From NCBI GenBank assembly GCA_030849075.1, contig JASAOO010003465.1, forward strand, positions 1 through 64,000: a stretch of 64,000 nt of DNA, given 5' to 3'. Position numbers and translations under genes: made by a program. The notes under the pieces are model-generated. The model saw only the letters and a list, made by a program, of their open reading frames with translations. It was not told where the DNA came from and made no database searches. Positions 19,151 to 31,900 of this stretch are shown here, piece by piece (the stretch's first letter is position 1; each line of letters begins with the position of its first letter). The DNA comes from Zelonia costaricensis (lineage: Eukaryota > Euglenozoa > Kinetoplastea > Trypanosomatida > Trypanosomatidae).

Positions 19151-19933
19151 TTGGTTTAAGCGGTACAGTGATCAGAGAGGACGAGAGAAGAGGAGAAGGT
19201 TGTGCAGGCGGTAAGATGCGAGAGCGGACAGGAAAGTGCATTGGCGCGAGCATGTCCCTCACTACGGTGAGACTGCGCAGGTCAACACAAGGGAGAGGCC
19301 GACCCGCCATACACGGCGAATGAGGACTGTGTGTGTGTGTGGATTCTCGCGTTTCCTCTCAGCGGATGAGAGGGCGCCGTTGCACCTTTGTTGTTCTTGT
19401 GTTTCGTCGGGTCGTCCTCCATGGCATGAACAGCAGGTGATGAACCTTGATTCCTCAAAGCTCGAGGCGTGGGCAGGACGCTGCCGCACAACGCAGCAGC
19501 GCCAGCCTGCCGTTCCACGTCGTGGTTGACCACAGCATCCACCACGCGGCTAGAGGAGGAAGAGAGAAGAGAAGGAGAGCGGAGCAAGAAAAAGAAAGGC
19601 CAGGACAGCAGCTGCTGCTGCGGAGAAGCGGTGCACACACACCACTCAGCAGGTGAAAAAAAATCAAGCGAAAGAGCGAAGGGGTGTGCGGCGCGTGTCT
19701 GTTGCGCCCCTCGTCGCGCTGAGCCACCGCCATCCCCCACACACACGCGCACCCACACCCCGCTCTTCATTTCCCTCATTCCTCATCTCAGACTTCTGTA
19801 CATCGAGACGACGTGTCTCGCTCGCCGCGATGAGCAAGGACACGTCTCACAAGTCCTCGCCATCGAGTTGGCAGTCTGTGTGGCACCTCCCAGCGAGAAA
19901 AAAGAAGTCACAAGTGTGCCTCTCAGGAGGTAG

Positions 19934-22900
19934 CTACTCCTCGTCCGAGTTCGGCGGCAAGTTGATGTCTTGCTGGCCGTCGTCGAGGGCTACAGAGAGC
20001 TGCGGCGCCTCGTCCTCGTCCACGACCCGGGCGTTGAAGTCCGTGTCCATGTCAGCGCAGTTCTCGATGCTGTAGTACAGCTTGCGCTTCATCACCTCGA
20101 GGGTGCTGTAGTCGGGCAGCTCAATCGCAAAGAAGCACGTCGCAGCGCGCGGCAGAACCGTGTCGGCGTCTGCCTGCGTCGTCAGTGGCAGCACGCGCAG
20201 CTTCACCGGCAAGCGGTCTCGGCCCGAGACGAAGCGGAGGAACAGCCGTCGCTGCAGTGGCGACGCCTCCTCGAGTGCCTTCCAGAGCAGCTGCACGCGC
20301 CGGTCCTCGCTCGTCAGACCCTCGTACGAGGCCCCTTTGCGCAGCTCCTCGGGTGTGTAGTCCGCCTGCCCGCACACGCGCAGCTCTAGCTCCTCCGGGG
20401 TGAGAAGCAGCACCGCCACCTCCGGCACCACCGACAGCAGACCCTCGCGCATCTTGCGCAGTTGGAGGTCAAACTCATGCAGCCGGGCTTGCAGCAGCGC
20501 CTCGGCGTACTCGGCGCTGCGCGCCAGCGTGACGCGGGTGTGCGCGCCGTCGTCGATCAGCTCCCTCGTCGACTGGTCGCTGAGCTGCGTGACGAAGAAC
20601 TCCTCGCCAAAGACGTCCTCGAACAACTCCGTCGCCGTCCCCTCCGAGTCGTCGCCGTCGGCGCGGGCGGCGGTCGCCTCGTCGCTGGTGCTGAGGGTGC
20701 GGAACTCCCGCACGCACTGCACGCAGATCGCATCCACCTGCTCCACCTCCGCCTCCGTGATCGGACACGCACACAGGTAGCGCCACACGAGCGGCGGCAA
20801 GAAGAGGTCGAGCGGGTCCTCGCTCCGCAGCGCGCCGCCCATGAGCTTGCCAATGAAGACGAAGGCCTCGAGGTCGTACGTCGAGCGCGCCGAGGCGGCC
20901 GGCACGTAGGCCTCGCGGTGGCTGCCGGTGTTGTGCACGTGGTTCGCCGTCGGGACGAAAAAGGGCAGCCGCGTCGACATGAGCTCGCGGCACATCTCGC
21001 TCAGGTGCTCCCGGAACGGGCCACCGGCGTCCTCGGCGCCCTCGCCGAGGAAGACGGTGTTCCAGAAGCGCTGGTGCGTCTGGAAGATGCGCGGCGACTG
21101 CGCCCCGAGCAGGGCAAAGGTCTGGCCAAAGATGGACGCCTTCACCGACTGCCCCTCCGTGTGCGCCTTGGCGCGGTTGATGGAGATGCGGTACTGCTCC
21201 GCCCGCACCGAGGACACGGTGAGGACACTCTCAACGAGCTTGCGCCGCACGGCGCGGAAGAGCAGCGTGCGCAGCGAGAGGAAGAGCAGGGTCATGAGCG
21301 AGGGGTGCGTCGTGTTGAGGGAAAGGAAGGGCAGCAGGGCGTGGACCACCTTGCTGACTGCCTTGAGCACCTTGAAGACGTCCCACGAGCGCTCGGCCAG
21401 CGCCGCGGCGCTGGAGGGGCCGCCGCTCGTCACCGGGTATGTGTAGGCGGCAAGGTACTGCGCCAGCTCCTCCTCCGCGTTCTTCGTGAACGCCTTGGTC
21501 ACGTCGCTCGAGAAGCTGTCGATGGCCTGCACGACAAGGCGGTAGGGCTGCAGGTTCTTCTCGAACGCCTCCATGGACCACGAGTGCACCGCAGGTGCCG
21601 ACACCGCCGTCGTCGCGGTCGACGTCGTCGGCTGCAGCGGTGGCGACACGGTTGCCGCCGACGTGGTGGACTCGCTGTCCATGGTAGGGTGGACGCGACG
21701 CAGCACACGCCACGCCTCCTGCATCGCCAGCAGCCGCTGCTGCGTGCTCGCCGCCGCGGCGTTGTTGTAGAAGGTGTCCATCCGCTCGTTCCACGAGTCG
21801 GGCACGCCAAGCGGGTTGAAGCCCTCTGGTTTGAACTTGAAGGGGGAAGAGCCGAAGTTGAAGCTGACGGCGCCGCCGGAGCGCAGCGACACGGCTGGGA
21901 CGTAGTAGAGCCCCTGCGGGACGCCGTGAAAGGTGCACGTCTCCGTCAGCGGCGACCCCGACTCGAGGGCGGCGGTGCCGGTGACGGGGCGCCCGTTGAG
22001 GTAAAAGCTCAGCTCGCCGTGCGCCATGTCCACCGCACAGCCCACCACGTCCCCGGTGGCCCAGCGCCGCGGCAGGTTCACCGGCTCCGGCACCCCGCGG
22101 TGCCACATCACGCGCCGGAAGAGGTCCACCGACCACGACGTCGACGAGTCGCCGACGCCGCGACCGTTGCCGTGGGGCACCTCGCCTTTCTGCATCCACC
22201 CAATCTGCATCAGCCCCTGCGTGCGCAGCGTCACCTCGAAGTACCACGCGCCGGCGCCGACCGCGCAGTCGCCCGTCACCGTCTCGAACTCGAGCCCGGC
22301 GTTTTTCACGTCCTCCATGTTCACCTGCACACTCGCGGACGCGTGCACCGACACGTGTGCCGGGCCCACGCGCTCCGTCGAGCCGGCAAAGGGGTCCGCC
22401 TCCTCGTGGTAGAAGGGCGGCAGCGGGTAGTGGCCACCGGTGAGCAGGTGCGCGGCGATGTCCTGCAACGCCCGCATCTGGTTGTACGGGAACAGGGTGC
22501 CTAGTGAGAGGTTCGTCGGGTCCACCGGCAGGCAGCCGGACGGCAGCTCGTGCTCGAAGTAGGCCGCCCCAAAGTTGAGCGAGACCGAGTCCGTCTGCTC
22601 CAGCGACACGTACGGGTAGTACGCCACGGGCGCCATGGCGTCGCGGCCCACCGTGCGCTGGCGCGACTGCCGGGCGCGACGCGCGCGGGCACCACCGCCG
22701 TCGTCGCCGCTAGCCTCGCCCGCCCCCTCGTCGTCGCTGGTCAGCGCCGAGGCGTCGCGCGCGCCAGAGGCCGCGGCAGCCGCAGACGCCGCCGCTGCGG
22801 TGTCGCCGTCCGCCGCGGCCGCCTCCGGCCCGAAGGCGAAGGAGGCGGCCTGCACCCCGTTTACCAGCACGGTGCAGCGCTGCGCGGGGATGTCCATGAC

Positions 22901-25900
22901 GACGCCGAGGTAGTCGCGGCTGAACCACAGCGGCGCCGTCGAGAGGCTCTGGTGTGGCTGCTGGTGCCGCCCCGCGCGGTGCAGCACGCCGGTGCAGCCG
23001 TTCAAGGCGACCGGCTGGTGCCCCTGCATCATCGCAGCGGTCAGCGGCAGCGGTGTCTCCTGGTCGCCCAGCAGGGCCATGGGGACGGGCAGGACGCCGA
23101 TGGAGATGTTGCCCGTGCCGCCGACGCGCAGCTCGTAGTACCAGCGGCCACCCGTCAGCGGCACACCGGCCACGACCGACCCGCCCAAGCCCTCGCCGCG
23201 CACGATGCACACGCCGTCGCCGTTCCACTCGAGTCCCAGGCTCTGCGGGTTGCGCAGCTTCTGCACGCTGACCCGGTCCGCGCTGCTGTCACGCTGGCGG
23301 TACAGCCGCAGCTGCTCCTGCCGCTGTTGCTGAAAGTGCGATGATGCGGCCCCCGCGTCGGTCGATGCAGTGGAGGTGGCAACTGCGGTGGCGCCGCTCA
23401 ACGGCTCGCTGAGCACCCGCGGCGTCTGGGCAGCCTGCCAGCACTGCGTGGCGTCGCGCTGCATCACGTAGCCCTCCATGCCGATCTGTATGAAGCGGGC
23501 GAGGACGCGCTGGGTGAGCAGGCGGCGCCGGTAGTGACGCAGGGCCATGCGGCGCACATCGTGCAGGAGCAGCGGCAGCGACAGCGGCGGCGGCGCGGTG
23601 CGGAAGCGCTGACTATACAGGAGAAGGTGGTTGAGACACGTCAGCGCAAGCAGCCGCGTCTTGCTGGTGTTGCGCTGGGCGACGGCACGCAGCGCCTGCA
23701 GGCACTCGGCCGACCACACGTACGCGACCGCCGAGCCCGACGGCGCGTCGATGGTCAGGAAGGTGGCCAGGGCGCTCTGGAAGAGACGCATGGCGCGTAG
23801 CTGGGGCTGGTAGTCATGCACGACGGCGACGCGGTGGCCCCAGTTGGAGGACTCCGCGGCGGAGCGCACCGTCAGGAAGAACTGCGGCAGCGCCACCTCG
23901 AAGGAGCAGAGCGCCGTGCTGCAAAACTCAGACAGCAGCGCACCGAGCGTCCGGTCCGCCGAGACGGTGACCAGCCGCCAGCTCGCCACACTCCGCTCAT
24001 CGATGAACACCGCGTACGCGCGCTGGCCCGCCACCTGCACCTCGTACACGTCCGAGGCGAAGGGCCGCTGCGGGTGCGCTGACTCGAAGACGCGCATGTG
24101 CTGCGAGCGCTGCGCGATGCGGAGCAGCTCGCCCAGCAGCGCGTTGCCCATCTCCCACATCGCCGTCACCTTCGCCGGCTCCTCGCTGCGCCAGCTGCTA
24201 GCGCGGCTGAGGGACAGCCACATCTCGCCCAGCAGCGTCGCCATGTCGGTGCCAGACGTCGACACCGCCCAGTGCGCCAGCCGCGCTACACAGGCGTCGT
24301 CCTTCAGGGCGAGCATCGTGCTCTGGTCCGACTCCGCGAGACCGGCTGGCGACTTGACCACGTGGCACAGCGCATGGGCGAGGATGTGGGCACTGTAGAA
24401 GGCGACAAGCTGGTGGTAGCAGCTCGCGCAGATGTTGAGCAGCTGCTCACGCGACTGGCTGCGCTTGCGATGCCACAGGACGGCTTGCTGCGACGGCAGC
24501 GGCTCGCTGAGAGTGCGCAGGTCCGTCTCCTCCGACTCGGCGCCGAAGTCGACCTCCTGTGCGCTCGCCTCGCGTGCCTCGCTGGGGCGCGCTGCAACCT
24601 CCTCCGACTCGTCGAGGTACCCCACGTCACCCTCCGTCCAGATGTCCAGCCCGACTGACACCGGCGTCCGCGACGCGTTCTCGATGCCGGTGCGCGACGT
24701 CCTCAGCAGCAGCGCGAGGTGCGACTCGAGGAACGTCGAGAGGGACGAGTTGAGGCGACGCAGCTGCTCCACCATGGCCGGCCGCAGCGCCAGCTCGTAC
24801 ACCCGAAAGTTCTTCATGTCGCCAATGAAGGCCGTCGCCGCCAGCTGCCCGGGAATGCCGCCCAGACGCAGCTCCTCCTGCAGCAGGGCACCCCCACCGC
24901 CCCGCATCGTCCGCGTGTCCAGCAGCAGGCCGCCACGGAAGAGGGAGAGCGTCGTGCCGGACTGCACAAAGGTGATGCGAATCCACGCGTTGACATCCGC
25001 GTCGGACAAGGCAAAGGCGCAGATCGTCGCGGGGTCGGCCGGATCGCACGCTGCCTCGCCGCCGGGCGCGCAGGGCAGCCAGCCAAACTCGAGGCTGCCG
25101 CGCGTGATGCGGGCCACCATCTGCACCGCCGTCGCAGCCGATCCGCCGCGAAGGGACTGGGCAAAGAGAATCTGGTGACGCTCCACGTTGGTGGCGCGCA
25201 GGAGGAGGTCTACCGTGAAGCTCAGCCCAACTGGCGCGCCACTCACGACGCGCACGCAGCCACTGTTGAAGTGGATCGTGTCGAAGGCCTCCCGCTCGGC
25301 CGGCAGGAAGAGCGCGTCCGGCGTCGACGACACCGACAGGCCCGGGTCCGTCTGGGCGAGGCCGGTGGTGCCCATCACCGTGGCCGCGGCCGTCGCCGTC
25401 GTGCGCGACGGCTCCGCCTCGTCCTCGTCGCCGCCGTCCTCCTCATCGTCCATGTCGTACACGCCGTGGAGGGGGTAGAGGCCGCCGGCGCCGTCGCCGA
25501 GGTCGGAGTCGACGTCGTCGTCCACCTCGCTGCCCTCGTCGTTCTCATCGTAGGCCATGTCCGGCTCCTCTGGAGCCTCGCTCAGCAGCTGGCGGTGGAG
25601 GGCGGGGTCGAGCGCCGCAAACGTGCGCAGCCGCATCGACGCCGACGCGAAGGAGGCTGGCGCGACGGCACCGCCGACGCGCACGAGTCCGCGCCCGCCA
25701 CTCACCCGCTGCTGCGCTAGCCGCTCGCCGCCGCTCATGCGGGCCGCACGCTCGGCACGGGCGGTGCTGAAGGAGTTCTGCGGCTGCCCGCGCCGCTGCC
25801 GGCACTGCAGAAGACCCCACAGGCTCAGCACCAGCTCCAGCCGCACCTGGCTTATGTTCGACGTCACGTCGTCGGCCATGCCCGTCAGCTGGGAAAGGGG

Positions 25901-28900
25901 CCGGATGAGATCGGGCGGAACCGTCACGACGTGGCGCTCGGCGCAGCGCACGAGCACGCAGGTGAGCTGCGCGACGAGGCAGACATCCTCGCCGAAGCGG
26001 GACGACGGCGTCACGTTCGGGAACCACGCCTGCGCCAGCCGTGCGACCACCGCGGCCAGCTCCCCGTGCGCCGCGTCCCCCTTGATCGGAAACGTGTCCC
26101 CGGGCGGCTCGTCGCCGCGCACGGTTGCGTGCACAAAACGCAGAGGCAGACGCTTGATGACGCGGGCGGCTGCCGCATCGCTGGACTGCAGCTCGAGCAC
26201 CTCGCACGTCTCCTCCGCCCACGAGGCGTGCAGGAGCAGCACCGGGGCAACGGTGTGCGGGGCCAGGTGCGCCATGACTCGGTCCCCAGGCACCGCCAGC
26301 CGGGGCACCCCGCCAAGCACGGCAAGGGCGAGCAGCACGTCGCGGCCACTGCCGCCCTTGCCCCCGCCTGCCGCCGTTGCCGCCGCCGACAGCGTCGCCT
26401 TGAGCCACGTGTGCAGCTCTGCGCGCCACGCGTGGTGGCTGTGCACGTCGCGGTCGGTGTTCAGCTGCTGCAGCAGCGACAGCGCCAGCCAGTGCGCCGT
26501 GTCGCAGGAGGTCACGATGGTGGGCGTCGAATTCGCCTCCAGCACGTGCCGCGTCTCCGAGGCCGACATGCGAGTGTCGTTGGTCGTGATGATGCAGCCT
26601 GCCAGCTGCAGGAGGACGTGCAGAAAGCTGGGCAGCGGCGCGGCGGACGTGGTGGCCGCCGAGGCGGCCGTCGGCGACTTCGCACGCGCCGCGGCCAGGG
26701 AGCCGGGCGTGCTGGCGGCGGGCGCGGCGGCGGAGTGCGGGACCGAGACGGAGGGCGGGGTGAGGTACATGGTGTGGTACCACGCGGTCAGCAGCGCCGT
26801 GACGGCCTCGCTCTCCTCCGGGGTGAAGAGGACGGCGCGCGAGGTGGTCAGGAGCCACCGCGTCGCCATGCGGGTCAGCAGCGACGCCACGCGGCTGGTG
26901 TGGACGGTCATCACGTCCTCCGGGACCCCGCGCAGGAGCTTGCAGAGCAGCGTCAGGTGTCCCAGCAGCGTCGTCGCGTAGCGCGCCGGGATCGGCAGCT
27001 GGGCGAGCGGCACTTCCGCCGCGGGGCTGAGGGCGCCGACGAGGGCGTCGAGGCAGCGGCCAGCGCTCTCGGCGAGCTCGGCCATGGACGTGGCGGCGAC
27101 CGTGCCGGCAGCGGCGTGGTCCGCCGCGTCGCGCACCACCGTCGCGGTGCGCATGGAGAAGAGCCGAAAAGCGTCCCAGCCGTCCCACGACGACGTCTCC
27201 AGGTCGTAGCCGGCCGTGCCGGGCCGCACGGCGCCAGCGGACCCGGGCGGCGACAGTGCGCGCGATGGTGAGACGGGTGCCGGCGTGGGCCAGCTTTGGT
27301 ACATGAACGGACGCGCGCCGAAGTTGACCAGCACGCAGCCCTTGCCCTTCATCCCAATGAGCGGGCAGATTTGCTCCGACGTGAGCGCAGCCTGAAGGGT
27401 GTGCACGACCTTGCCGTTGCGGGTCCAAAAGACGTCGCCAACCTCGCTGTACCAGCCGCAGCCCACCACATCGCCCATGCCAAAAGTCGAGCCAATGACG
27501 CGCGCGTTGCGGTTCGTGTACACGGCCCCCTCCAGCCCGTCGTACGCGAGCGAATCCGTGTCCCAGCCGGGCATCTGCGAGAGGCTGTAGTCCGCCGGCC
27601 CGAGACCGACGCTGACGTAGCCGCCCTGGTACAGGTCTACGATGTCCACCTCGTAGTAGAAGGAGACACCGTCTCGCCGCTGCGTGCGCGTCCACGTGCA
27701 TGGCGCGACGCAGCTGCCGCGCCCGCCGGCGGAGCGCAGCGTCAGGCCCGTGGCCCCGACCGTCATGGTGGACGCACACCCAGCAGGCGAGAGCTTCGTC
27801 GCGCGCAGCGGCCAGGGCAAAGTGCCATTGACGCGCTGGTAGAGCTGCTCCGGTGATGCCTCGGGGGCCCAAAGCCGGCGCAGCACGTCGGCAGAGACAC
27901 TGGTGTTGCGCAGCTTGCGCAGGTCGGTGCGCCGAAAGGGACAAGAAAAGAGCGCCGCCAGCAGCAGCACCCACGGCTGTGCGTGCGTCTTGACCCCCTC
28001 GTACGCCTTGACCGCAGCGTCGAGAAGCAGAAAGAAGGCGCCCTGAAGGCGCGACAGCTGCTCGACCGAGCACCCGTCGACGCCGTCGGCGTAGTGCCAC
28101 CCGCACAGAGTGCGGGCAATGACGGGGTGTAGGACGCGGGCTAGCAGCACGCTGTGCCGCGCCTCCTCGGTCAGCTGCCAGAGCAGCTGCAGGCCTACGA
28201 GGCGGTACTGCGCCTTCCTGGCACGCCACGCCACCGCGGCCTCCATCTCGGCCGTGCACACCTCGCTCTGGAAGCACGCCACAACCTCGGCGCCGACGTT
28301 CATGTCAGCCGCCTCCTCCCGCGATGACATGAGCGCCTTCAGCTGCCGCATAGCCTTCCAGCTGCGGAAGAGGCGCCGCCATCGCTGCCGCTGTGTCATG
28401 CGAGCGGCGTGGGGGTCTGCGGTCGCGGCCGCGGCGGCCGACGCACCGGCACGCACCCGCGCCAACGCCCCTGCCGCGCCACCCGCGCCGGGCCCGGTCC
28501 CCGGCGTCTCGTCGTCGCCTACCTCGGCGATGGGCTCGAACTGCGCGAGAAAGACGGCGCGCTCGCGCATCAGCGCGACGTACTCCTTTGACTCTTGCCG
28601 CTTGGACAAGAGCCACGGCCGCAGCTTCAGCACCAGCTGGAAAGCCGGCAGGAGCAGCTCCGCCGTCGCCTCGCGCAGGGCTCGCGTCGGTAGCAGCAGC
28701 GCGCAGCACGCGGCCATCACTTGCCGCTCCGTCTCCCGCAGCTGCTCGTCGCGCACTACCCGCAGCGCCGAGACGTCCTTTTTCTGCAGCTCCTCGAACA
28801 CCCGGCTAACAACGCCGACACCGCTCTGCAAGTTCTTGATGAGGGCGTCCCGCTCGGTGCTCAGGCGGCGCTGGCCGTTGCAAAGGACGCGGAGGTAGGA

Positions 28901-31900
28901 CGGGTGGTACGAGGCGGACGTGGTGTCTGCAACGCCAACGCCGCGTGAGGTGCCAGACACCGACTCGCGGTCCTGCGACGACGGGAGCGGGTCGAGCAGG
29001 GTGCAGCCGAGCTGCGCGAGGGAGTAGGTGAGGGCGACACACAGCCGCGAGGCCCACCGCTTTGCCTCCTCGCCTGGAAAACGGTCCACGAGCACGAGGA
29101 GGGACTCGCGGCATTTCTGCAGGGAGGCCGAGCACGCAGCCAGTGCGGAGGTGGGCAGCAGTGGAAGCGACACGGCGAAGGAGGCGAGCAACGCGCCGAC
29201 CGGGCTGAGCTGCAGACACTGGAGAAAGGTCCCCTCCGCGTCGGGAAGCTGGCGCAGCGCCGCCGACACGGCGTCCACCATCCTCTCGCAGCAGCGCAGC
29301 AGCGCCGTACTGAAGGCGCACTGCAGTGTCTCGAGCCGCACGGCGTCACCGTCCAGCCCGCACCCCGACAGCAGCACCTCAGCCAGGACCTCCAGGAAGT
29401 GGCTCGTCCGCTGCAACTCCTCCACGCTCTTCACACGCAGAGAGCGGTCGACTTGGTATATGGCCTCCAAGAACAGCGCCGTGAAGAGCGAGGCCAGCTG
29501 CTTGGCGGGTTGATTGGCAAGCAGCTTGCAGCACGTGTGCAAGGAGCTGTAGAAGGAGAGCAGACAGCAGTACACCGTCTCCGCTGCCGGCGAACGCTGC
29601 TTGCCGGAGTGGCTCTCGAGGAACTGCAGCCGCCCCGCTTCGGTGAGGAAGCACTGGCAGCAACACTGCAGCAGAGCTGACGACGACGCCGCTTGCAGCC
29701 GGGTGCGGCGCAGGGCAAACTCGACTACGCTGTCGCGGAAGTGCGACGGCGGCCGCGTCGCTGCGCTGCGCCCGTTCCCCTCGCCGCCCTCAGTCCCCGC
29801 CGCAGCGCGTAGAAGCTGCTCCACCGACTCGTAGCAGCCGCCGACTCGCACGGCGAAGTCGACCGGCGAGTGGTACAGCCGAGCCAGCAGGTTGAGCTGG
29901 AGTAGGGTGCACGCCGGCTCGGCCATCTCGGCGGCAGCGGCGGCCACCGGCGTCGTCTGCTGCGCCACCCGCAGCAGCAGCGCAAGCACCGCATCGTCGG
30001 AGTCGAGCAGAAACGGCGGCACAACAGCCGCCCACGCGGACTGGTCGGTCAGATACTGCATGGCGCGCAGTAGGCGCTGGGCGTGTGCTGCGCCGCGCTC
30101 GAGGACGGCCTTACCGCACTGCCACGACGTCGTGTACGGCGCGTGTCGAGCCGCCTCGTTGTGCCCGGCGTAGGCCCACATCTCCCAGATGAACACCTGC
30201 GTCACCGCGTTGGCCCCACCGGCCGCCGCCGCGGCTCCTCTCGGTGGCGCCGCGACAGCGCAGCAGCACAGCGAGTCGCGCGCCGGGTGCGCCGTCACGC
30301 TCTTGACCGTCCACGATACGGGCAGCTCTACGCTTCGCTGGGCGACGAGGCAGCGCCGGTAGCGAGCGTAGTCGAATATGCAGAGCGTGTGGTCGGAGCG
30401 GACGCCCGCCACCGTGTACGAGTCCGGCGACGCGGCGAAAAAGACGTCGTCGGCCTCCTCGATCCAGGCCTGCGGTACAAAGTCGAGCACGAGCCGTCCG
30501 TCCACCGAGTCTTCGACCACGGGGAACGTGTCGACGGCGCACCAGTACGGCTCGCCGTGAGGCAGCAGGGCGTGCTCGTGGTGCGGCGCGTAGTCCATGA
30601 TGACGTTGCCGTACCCCTCGTTGAGCGGGAAATAGCCGCAGAGGCCGTCTTCGTTGCCGTACAGAGGCCTGCGCGCGTCTCGGGCGAGTTCGGCGGCGGT
30701 GCGGGTATGCTGCCACGCGCGCACCTCTGCCATCAAGCCGACGAAACTCTTGCCCACCACGCACTTTGCCTGAGCGATCGAGTTGGGCGACACCAACGCG
30801 GGCTGGCGGCTGACGAGCTTAAAGTCGAGCCACAACTCCCACGCCGCGCCGTTGAAGTTGAGCGCGACGTGCCACCACCGCTCCAGAACCGAGAGCTTCC
30901 CGGCAGATGTGTACGTTGCGAACGACGGCCCCAGCCGCGGCGTGCGAGCCCCGCCACGCCACCGCACGCCGTCGCCGACCGGCTCGAGCCCGAGCAGCAC
31001 CTCATCCACGCTTTTGTCGCCAATGGAGAGAAAGACCTGATCCTTTGTCACGCTGCGCGGAAAGACCCACATTTCGATGCAAAACGGGTGCAGCTTGTCC
31101 TTGAGCGTCACCCGACCCACGGACACAGACACAGACTTGGTAAAGTGGAACGCGGCGCGGCGACCGGAGGCAGTGTTGAAGGAGGGGTTGCGCAGCAGCG
31201 GCGCCAGCTCCGTCGCAGTGGCGGCACCGGCGAGGACGTCGCTGAGGACGGCCTCGCCGACGTAAAGGCAACCGCGTGTCCGCTGCGGCGGGTGAGACGA
31301 GACGAGGCAACACAGCCTGTCCTCGCCGCCCATGCAGAAGCGGAACCGTACGTCCGCCAGCGACAGACCAGCCGTGCGCAGCGACAGCCGGCCGTGCCGC
31401 TCGCTGTCTGGGCCTGTTCGGTGAACAGAGAAGTGCCAGCTCTGCTCGTCCCGTCCAAGCGCGCGAATGCACAGCACGTCAGCCTCGCCGAGGAACAGCA
31501 CCGCATCGCCGCGTTGGCCTGGCAGCGGGCCGACGCGGCGCTGCGTAAGCCGCGTGCCCATCGTGCCCATTGCCTGGTACTGCGCGACGTGCGTGTTGCC
31601 GAGGACTAGAAGAGTGCGACCATGGGCGGAGCACCGTATCGGGTCTCTCGGACGGAACTGGGGCGGCAAGATCAGCGCCTTGACGAGAAAGTCCGCCATC
31701 GTCGCGGCGAGGACGCTGACGCACTGCGAGGAAAGCCGCGGCGGAAAAACCGGGGGCTCGAGCGGAAGGGCGCCGCCACTCGCCTCCACGATGCACTTGA
31801 GCAGCGGACACAGGCGACAGCTCCGCAACGCCAGACCTAGTTTTGTGCGCACGACAGCGGCGTGCAAGTTGCCGTCGGCCGCGGCGTCGCCGGCGTGCGC

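Larger units (their letters stand above)
18100..19933. other. Intergenic, purine-rich plus strand
   Basis: This holds the 5' region of the PEX11-like gene and the 3' UTR of the HECT gene. It is strongly G/A-rich on the plus strand (18350-18600, 18970-19070), so pyrimidine-rich in the transcript. Two GT dinucleotide runs lie inside (listed separately). No convincing gene. Confidence 0.55.

Noticed and set aside
20462..22504. 680-codon plus-strand frame antisense to the SPRY/HECT part of the large ligase
   Set aside because: Composition is that of a shadow frame (Arg, His, Val, Leu) and the minus-strand protein has clear domains throughout.
25545..28277. 910-codon minus-strand frame inside the HECT gene in another register
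   Set aside because: The overlapping correct register encodes a SPRY domain; the alternative is arginine/alanine-rich without motifs.
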